Shown here: in pieces, positions 58,696 through 64,000 of the stretch | Layout: each line of letters begins with the position of its first letter | Position numbering within the stretch: position 1 is the stretch's first letter | Assembly (NCBI RefSeq): GCF_032854445.1 | Contig: NC_088295.1 | Span: 87,009,836 to 87,073,835, forward strand | DNA: 64,000 bases | Reading direction: 5' to 3' | Origin: Liolophura sinensis | Lineage: Eukaryota > Mollusca > Polyplacophora > Chitonida > Chitonidae | The notes under the pieces: model-generated | Databases searched by the model: none | What the model saw: the letters and a program-made list of their open reading frames with translations, nothing else | Told to the model about the DNA's origin: nothing | Program-made: the position numbers and the translations under genes

Positions 58696-59834
58696 TATAG
58701 TTGGATATTGTAATAAATAAAGGGAGATCACTGAAAACACATCATTGCGAAAGACAATGATACACAGTTGTCTCCCATTGTATTTAGTCACGTTGGAGTA
58801 CGAAAGCCTTGTTCTAAGAAAGACACGAGAGTAAAGCAGCGAAGTTTATTCTGTGATGAAATGTATTCTAACTGCGGTCAATTGTTTCTTTTTTCATCTG
58901 CACTGAAATTGTTTGAATAGTTTAAAGTGAGCGTCTGCCGCTATATATCCATAAAAAAACTTGTATTGGACGAAGTCATTACAGAAAAATAGGCCTATGT
59001 AAAAAATTTTTTTATAAAGTTTTGAAAGCCGAGAAGGTGAAGTTCATCATTGGGGATATGGCACAATTTACTCCGAGTAGCCATGTTGTAGAAGCCCTTA
59101 TGAACTTGGCCAATCACTAGCACTGAAAGCGTCACGTCAAGAAACCTATTAGCTCTCGATTGTCAGTGTGGTGTCTTACAGTGGATAGACAGATACAAGA
59201 CAGGCAATAAATTGGATTTAAGTGTTAAACTGGCATTTTGGACCACACATTTATGAGCAGTGAACTGAGAAAACCGCCTCGGGAGAGTCATTGCTTGAAG
59301 AAAAATATTGTGACTTTGCATTTTTTTCCTTAGCAAAATCAGATTTATTACGAAAATATCTTCCCAAAACCTGAGTGAAAGAACCTGTTATCAATCAGAA
59401 AGTCCTGCTATGTTCGGTAAATTCCCTGAAGTTGGTAAAGCCATCTGGGCTAAATGCTTACACCCATGCAGGACGAGGACGAGCAGGACCGTTAAAATAC
59501 GACGCTCATGTCCACGAACATCGTTCTGACCGAGTGCCAAACTACAAGAAACATCACCCATTTGAACACGGAAATGGGCTGATACTCTTTGGTTGGGTAT
59601 CAGGCGTTTTTGTTTGTATGTTCTCATTGTCACATTGTTTGCGTCTGGTACCGCTGATACGTCAGAGCTCTTAGGTTTTGTGACATCATTATAGATAGCT
59701 ATAAGATATCAAAATGGCGTCACCAAATGAGTGGCTTGGTACTGAGGATTGTTTGCTATTTATTTTGATGATAAGCGGTGTAGAATTATTAAAATATTTT
59801 TAGAAAATTCCAGGCTTAATGGCTGACTTCAAGT
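58696..59834. other. Unannotated stretch with one open frame
   Basis: A 99-codon frame at 59375-59674 (+) ends in a hydrophobic stretch (ILFGWVSGVFVCMFSL) after a His/Lys-rich segment. I do not recognise it. It may be a small-protein exon or chance. Confidence 0.3.
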
Positions 59835-60600
59835 TCATTTTAAATGCTCTGTATGGCGAATGATGTATAGTTTGAATGATCTATACGGAGAAAAGTTTGA
59901 ATGATCGGCAAAGTAAATATTTTGAATGATCTACACGGTAGATAGTTTGAATGATCTGCACGGTACATAGTTTGACATACCTACAAGTTTGACTGATCTG
60001 CACGCTAAATATTTTAAATGATCTACATTGTAGACACTTTGAATGATCAGCATAGTGAATAGTTTGAATGATTTACAAGTTTGACAGATCTGCAGGGTAA
60101 ATCTTTTGAATGATCTGAACGGTAAATAATCTGAATGATCTGAACGGTAAAAAGTTTGAATGATCTACACGGTAAATAATTTGAATGATCTGAACGGTAA
60201 AAAGTTTGAATGATCTACACGGTAAATAATTTGAATGATTTGCTCGGTAAAAAGTTTGAATGATCTGCACGGTAAATATTTTGAATGATCTACACGGCAA
60301 ATAGTTGGAATAATCTGAACGGTAGATAGTTTAAATGATCTGCACGATAAATAGTTTGAATGGTCTACAAGGTACTTGGTTAGACTCATCTGCACGGTAG
60401 AAAGTTTGAATGATCTACACGGTAAATATTTTGAATGATCTGAACGGAAAATAGTTTGAATGATCTACACGGTAAATAGTTTGACTGATCTACACGGTAA
60501 ACAGTTTGAATGAAGGTCTACAAGGTAATTAGTTTGAATAATTTACATGATAAATAGTTTGAATGATCTACACGGTCAATATTTTGAATGATAGTAGTAT
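59835..60600. repeat. Minisatellite, 25-bp unit
   Basis: About 28 copies of TTTGAATGATCTACACGGTA followed by AATAG, with CTGCACGG and CTGAACGG variants. Three units make 75 bp, which keeps one frame open on the minus strand. Confidence 0.94.
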
Positions 60601-60674
60601 ATAATGTGTCCATTTTGGGGAGGAGGAAGGGAGAAGGAGGAATCCCCTAGGTATAGTATGTGTTGTTGAGCTCT

Positions 60675-60696
60675 ACAGTATACTATAGTATACTGT
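60675..60696. other. Perfect 22-bp palindrome
   Basis: The half-site ACAGTATACTA is followed at once by its exact reverse complement. It stands at the border between the 25-bp AT-rich minisatellite and the GC/CpG-rich right-end segment. Confidence 0.9.
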
Positions 60697-60789
60697 CTGG
60701 TCAGCTTGTTGAGTGTTGAGCTGTGGCGCGCCATAACGGACCCAGTGGGTGGGTCGGATTCCGCCCCCTAGGATTTCAAGGATGTCCGT

Positions 60790-60970
60790 GCTGCGTCCTC
60801 CAATGGGAGGAGGGCGGACGGACCAATGAGCCACGGGTGAGCGAAACGTCGGCTTGTAAAGTTGAGTTGAGCAGCTCCGTTGGACCAAAACTGATCAATG
60901 GGCGACGAGCAAATCAAGAAACGTATGGCGCGAAAATGTCGTTGACGTCCGCGTTGATGGGATAAATAGA
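60790..60970 (+). promoter_or_regulatory. Promoter-like cluster: CCAAT boxes and a TATA-like box
   Basis: CCAATGGG lies at about 60800 and CCAATGAG at about 60821, both in GC-rich sequence, with GGGATAAATAGAAGG at about 60958. An ATG in good context (AAATCATGG) follows at 61127 and opens the zinc-finger frame. The spacing fits a TATA-type promoter with a 5' leader of about 140 bases. Motif-based inference only. Confidence 0.4.
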
Positions 60971-61126
60971 AGGTTGGAAGGTAGGGGAGAACCCCCATCA
61001 CGTAGTGGATCCGTCCAAGCGTTTGTTTTATTTTATTTTTTTAGTGGGGTGGGGGGGGGGATTGAGCAGAGTGTACAAAACGGCTTGAGAAGTGTTAGCG
61101 AACGGCATCTCTCGTCAAAACAAATC

Positions 61127-61640
61127 ATGGCCCAGACATGTGCACAATGCCAGCGGGAGTTTATTGCGACACCAACCTCAAGCACAGGGAGCGTCTGACG
61201 GAAGAGGAGTCTTCGGAGAGGGCTGAGTTCGCTTTCCGAACGTGCGGCTGGGTATTTTCCCGACGCGGCAACTGGCTCAGGCATGAGCGAAAGGGAGATA
61301 GGTTCACGTGCCATACATGTACCCGGACGTTTGTCCGACGGACGCACTTGATCCGTCATCAGCAGACGCACGGGAAAAAGGACGGATTTACACATGTGAA
61401 GCGTGCCAGGACACGCTCCACAGGTTGTGGGATTGTCCGGCGCATCGACGTACTGAACACGAAACGATGAGTCACACTGAGATAGGTTCACTTGTCGTAC
61501 ATGTGCCCGGACACTTGTCCAACGGGTACGCTAGATCCGGTATCAGCAGACGCACGGGAAAAAAGAGCGGATTTACGCATGTAAAGGTGGGTTTCAGCAC
61601 TGGGGCAGACACCACAGCGTTTTACCACTCGGCTACGCGG
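61127..61640 (+). pseudogene. Broken C2H2 zinc-finger ORF (mobile-element type suspected)
   Basis: The frame from ATG 61127 begins with a finger half-site CAQCQREF and stops after about 23 codons. The next frame (from about 61138) carries FRTCGWVFSRRGNWLRH, a degenerate finger, and FTCHTCTRTFVRRTHLIRHQ, a near-consensus C2H2 finger (C-x2-C-x3-F-x5-L-x2-H-x3-H), before stopping at 61470. A third frame shows YTCEACQDTLHRLWDCPAH. The near-consensus finger is duplicated at about 61481-61580 (offset about 184 bp), where it has an in-frame stop and lacks its first His. At least two frame breaks are implied. It is probably the remnant of a DNA-binding protein of a transposable element, but a decayed host zinc-finger gene cannot be excluded. 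Confidence 0.55.
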
Positions 61641-61702
61641 AGATGACCCCGTCTTGTGCGGACACATCGCCAAAAGAACCGATCTTCTGCTATTTTTTTC
61701 GG

Positions 61703-62025
61703 TTTTGTGTGCCGCCAACGAGACGGGCTCGACACGGGCAGAAGGTGGAAACCTCTTACCTTCCGCCTGGCACAAAATGTCTGCACTTACACAGTGGTAT
61801 ACTTCTACCACTTATGGTAGTTCCGCCGGGGCAAAATTGCCTAGTGGCACGTCTCGCGCAGTAGGTCACAGACCCCAATTACTTTCCCATAAGCCACAAT
61901 GTTAACGTTTAGCGCTGTAACTCAGTCCAAAACATTCCGTGGCCAATAAGCTTTGGTGCATACCTGGCCCAGCCCGTGAGAAAGAAGCCATAAAAATCTT
62001 GACAAAGGTTGACCGTCAAAATCTG
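61703..62025. repeat. Direct repeat, left copy (323 bp)
   Basis: Identical by eye to 63678-64000, offset 1975 bp, and the right copy runs off the window. On the plus strand the repeat starts TTTTGTGTGCCGCCAACGAG. It contains a short minus-strand frame starting MVEVYHCVSADILCQ in both copies. Candidates: long terminal repeats of a short element, or a tandem duplication. Confidence 0.93.
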
Positions 62026-62869
62026 GACCTTTCTATGCCGGCAGCTGGGAGGGGTGCCTAGCAACGCCAAGGGGACATCACTCGCAGCCTCATCACCACT
62101 TGTCTGCTTGTGTCCTCTCGCCCAGACTTTCATCATTAAAACTCATACCTGCACAAAGCTTAGAATGATTCCATCATTTTGATACTAAGCATGAACCTGT
62201 ACACCAAAAACGGCAGGCTGGCAGCAAAAAAAGACTTTACACCCTAAAATACACAGAATTACATTTTGTCCCGCCCGAAAAACGGAAGTTGTAATGGGGG
62301 CCTGTGTCCAGTAGATGAAAACCTTCCAACTTCGGAGGTGGTAAGATGGCTGGAGACGGACGCATTCAGGTTCGCCGCTGTTGTTTTGGTTGGTTTGCCG
62401 ACGTTTCCGGGCTGACGCTGAAAGAACTGATTCGACGGACTGTGGGTAGGAGGTTTTTATGACTTGGGCAAGTAAGCATGCTGAATCTCTCCGGGTGAGA
62501 AGTGGGGGCAAAGTCGCAGCTGGTCGGAGTGTGTCACTTGTGGTCGGTGGTGGTGGCAGGGTTGGGATGGACTGGGAGATCCCGTAAAATTCGACCGAGG
62601 AGTGGTGGATTGTCCCGTGAATAGGTCCCTCTCTCTGGTAAACGTCGTGGGTAGTGGTGTGGACGTCACGTCCTCGGTTGGGACAGTGCTACCAAGTCGA
62701 CTCGCGATGTCGCTTGGTGACAGTGGCGGCGGCGGTCGGGTTGAAGGCATCCAGGCCATCGGCCAACGGACAAGCGTCTTGTTCATTCACCTTGTAGATA
62801 ATGAACGGCGGACTGGTTTTGGAAGAGTTCCGCGGCTCGGATCTCCGATGTGCAGGAGAACTGCGAGCA
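62026..62869. other. GC-rich interior between direct repeats, no assignable gene
   Basis: Minus-strand frames at 62185-62511 and 62457-62786 and a plus-strand frame at 62602-62934 are open but show no domain I recognise. They are Pro/Ser/Thr-rich and overlap each other, as in decayed element DNA. Confidence 0.4.
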
Positions 62870-63090
62870 CTAGTAGCAATAATGCGGTTTTCCTCGGCGG
62901 CGTTCTGTCTTTAAGACCTTCTCCATTTGATTAAACTTGTCTGCCGCGGCCGTCACAGATTGTACCTCGGTCTCGTAAAACGACCGGGGCAACCGTTCCC
63001 CGTGTAAGTCCTCTAGTGTACACGACGGGCTGACGAGGTTGGGTGCGGACGACACGGAACATTTCCGTGCTCCAACTCAGGAGGGATTTT
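62870..63090 (-). pseudogene. C-terminal remnant of an integrase with chromodomain, Maverick/Polinton-like (F54H12.3 type)
   Basis: On the minus strand one frame contains SWSTEMFRVVRT. The next frame continues with LEDLHGERLPRSFYETEVQ and MEKVLKTERRRGKPHYCY, then stops at 62870. This order (W-x-x-E-x-F-x-V, then L-x-D-x-x-G-E-x-x-x-x-x-FY-x-x-E-x-Q, then the EKVL...RRGK...Y start of a chromodomain) is the pattern I know from the end of Maverick/Polinton-type and related integrases. It is a frameshifted fragment, with the chromodomain cut by a stop codon. The catalytic core is not recognisable upstream. The assignment rests on motif memory and needs a profile search. Confidence 0.45.
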
Positions 63091-63279
63091 GGTGGTACCT
63101 CCGACACGAAGGTGGCGAGGGTGGGGGGAAAAGTATTTATTCGTCTGCTGGCTTGCCCTCGATGGTCACGGACGGCTTGGGTAGGTTGCCTGCCGTATGT
63201 TCCATGTACGGCGAAGTGAGGATTGGTCTTCTTGATAGGTGTCTGGTGCAAATGAAAATGACGAACACTGCTCCCGCTT

Positions 63280-63669
63280 TCAGATATCGGGTACGGGCTT
63301 CCTCCACCATGGTGACTGCCAGCTCTCGGTGCCCCCAGCAAGTGGGGAAGAGGTCGCGTTGTTTGTTGAGGCCTGGAGCTTACGCTTTGCGCGGTAACTG
63401 TAGAATATGAGGCTCAGGGACACCTCAAGCCCTGACTCAAGCGAGGCAGGTCTCTGCTCCTCCAGGTTGAATGTCACGGACTCCGCCTCCAGTTTATTGT
63501 CTTCTTCGTTGCCGGTGTCGGCCGCTTCCTCGGCTGTCACCAGCAGCATGTCGATATCTGGGATGGTTTCCATGAGGTTTTGCCAGTTGGTTAGGTAACT
63601 GAGGGTGACGTCGGCTCTCCATTTCTGCATTTGAACGTCAACGAAATCCGAGCGGGAAAATCCACTCAT
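63280..63669 (-). CDS. Unrecognised 129-codon ORF between the direct repeats
   Basis: The frame starts MSGFSRSDFVDVQMQKW about 10 bases inside the right-hand direct repeat border and runs to 63280. It contains an acidic stretch (AEEAADTGNEEDNKLE) and a Ser/Thr/Asn-rich end. It is in frame with a longer reading from ATG 63786 inside the repeat. It lies upstream of, and on the same strand as, the integrase-like remnant, so it may be part of the same element. I do not recognise a family. Confidence 0.3.
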   Translation of the reverse strand: MSGFSRSDFVDVQMQKWRADVTLSYLTNWQNLMETIPDIDMLLVTAEEAADTGNEEDNKLEAESVTFNLEEQRPASLESGLEVSLSLIFYSYRAKRKLQASTNNATSSPLAGGTESWQSPWWRKPVPDI

Positions 63670-63677
63670 TGATCCCT

Positions 63678-64000
63678 TTTTGTGTGCCGCCAACGAGACG
63701 GGCTCGACACGGGCAGAAGGTGGAAACCTCTTACCTTCCGCCTGGCACAAAATGTCTGCACTTACACAGTGGTATACTTCTACCACTTATGGTAGTTCCG
63801 CCGGGGCAAAATTGCCTAGTGGCACGTCTCGCGCAGTAGGTCACAGACCCCAATTACTTTCCCATAAGCCACAATGTTAACGTTTAGCGCTGTAACTCAG
63901 TCCAAAACATTCCGTGGCCAATAAGCTTTGGTGCATACCTGGCCCAGCCCGTGAGAAAGAAGCCATAAAAATCTTGACAAAGGTTGACCGTCAAAATCTG
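63678..64000. repeat. Direct repeat, right copy (continues beyond the window)
   Basis: It is the same sequence and orientation as 61703-62025, without a difference that I can find. Its true right end is not visible. Confidence 0.93.

Noticed and set aside
59375-59674. 99-codon frame with a hydrophobic C-terminal stretch
   Set aside because: It could be a small single-pass protein, but no family is recognised and no promoter or splice sites support it. It is kept only as a note in the region entry.

Overview
The window is animal nuclear DNA, most likely from a mollusc or a close lophotrochozoan relative. Coding sequence is sparse and split into short exons with GT/AG borders. Several copies of a tRNA-derived SINE occur that I associate with molluscan genomes: a head reading GGCCTCCGTGGCTCAG, a B box near GAGTTCAAGTCC, and a tail ending in AAATAAATAAAT repeats. 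No bacterial operons, ribosome binding sites or CRISPR arrays are present. I read the exons by eye from splice sites, reading frame and family resemblance. No transcript or database evidence was available.

Two host genes can be supported. (1) At 2180-7416 (+) lie the last eight coding exons of a Lifeguard/TMBIM (BAX-inhibitor-1 superfamily) membrane protein. Its N-terminal exons are outside the window. (2) At 31951-50429 (+) lies a complete ten-exon gene for an 838-residue secreted protein. It has a signal peptide, the MNNL and DSL domains of Delta/Jagged Notch ligands, 14 EGF repeats, a Gly/Asn linker and, in place of a transmembrane segment and cytoplasmic tail, a C-terminal six-cysteine chitin-binding (CBM14/peritrophin-A) domain. 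This Notch-ligand/chitin-binding chimera is the most notable object in the window. Every intron from the DSL exon onward is phase 1, which fits assembly by exon shuffling.

The rest is mainly repeats. About 17 separate minisatellites, each with its own unit (roughly 15 to 117 bp), fill about a fifth of the window. They lie between the genes, inside introns of the Notch-ligand-like gene, and in its 3' flank. SINE copies of at least three subfamilies occur on both strands, and two related AT-rich elements with terminal inverted repeats look like MITEs.

The right end (about 60.66-64.0 kb) differs in composition: GC- and CpG-rich, with a perfect 22-bp palindrome, CCAAT/TATA-like promoter motifs, a broken C2H2 zinc-finger ORF, an identical 323-bp direct repeat spaced 1975 bp apart, and on the minus strand a frameshifted remnant resembling the chromodomain end of a Maverick/Polinton-type integrase. 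I read this as a degraded composite mobile-element region cut off by the window edge.
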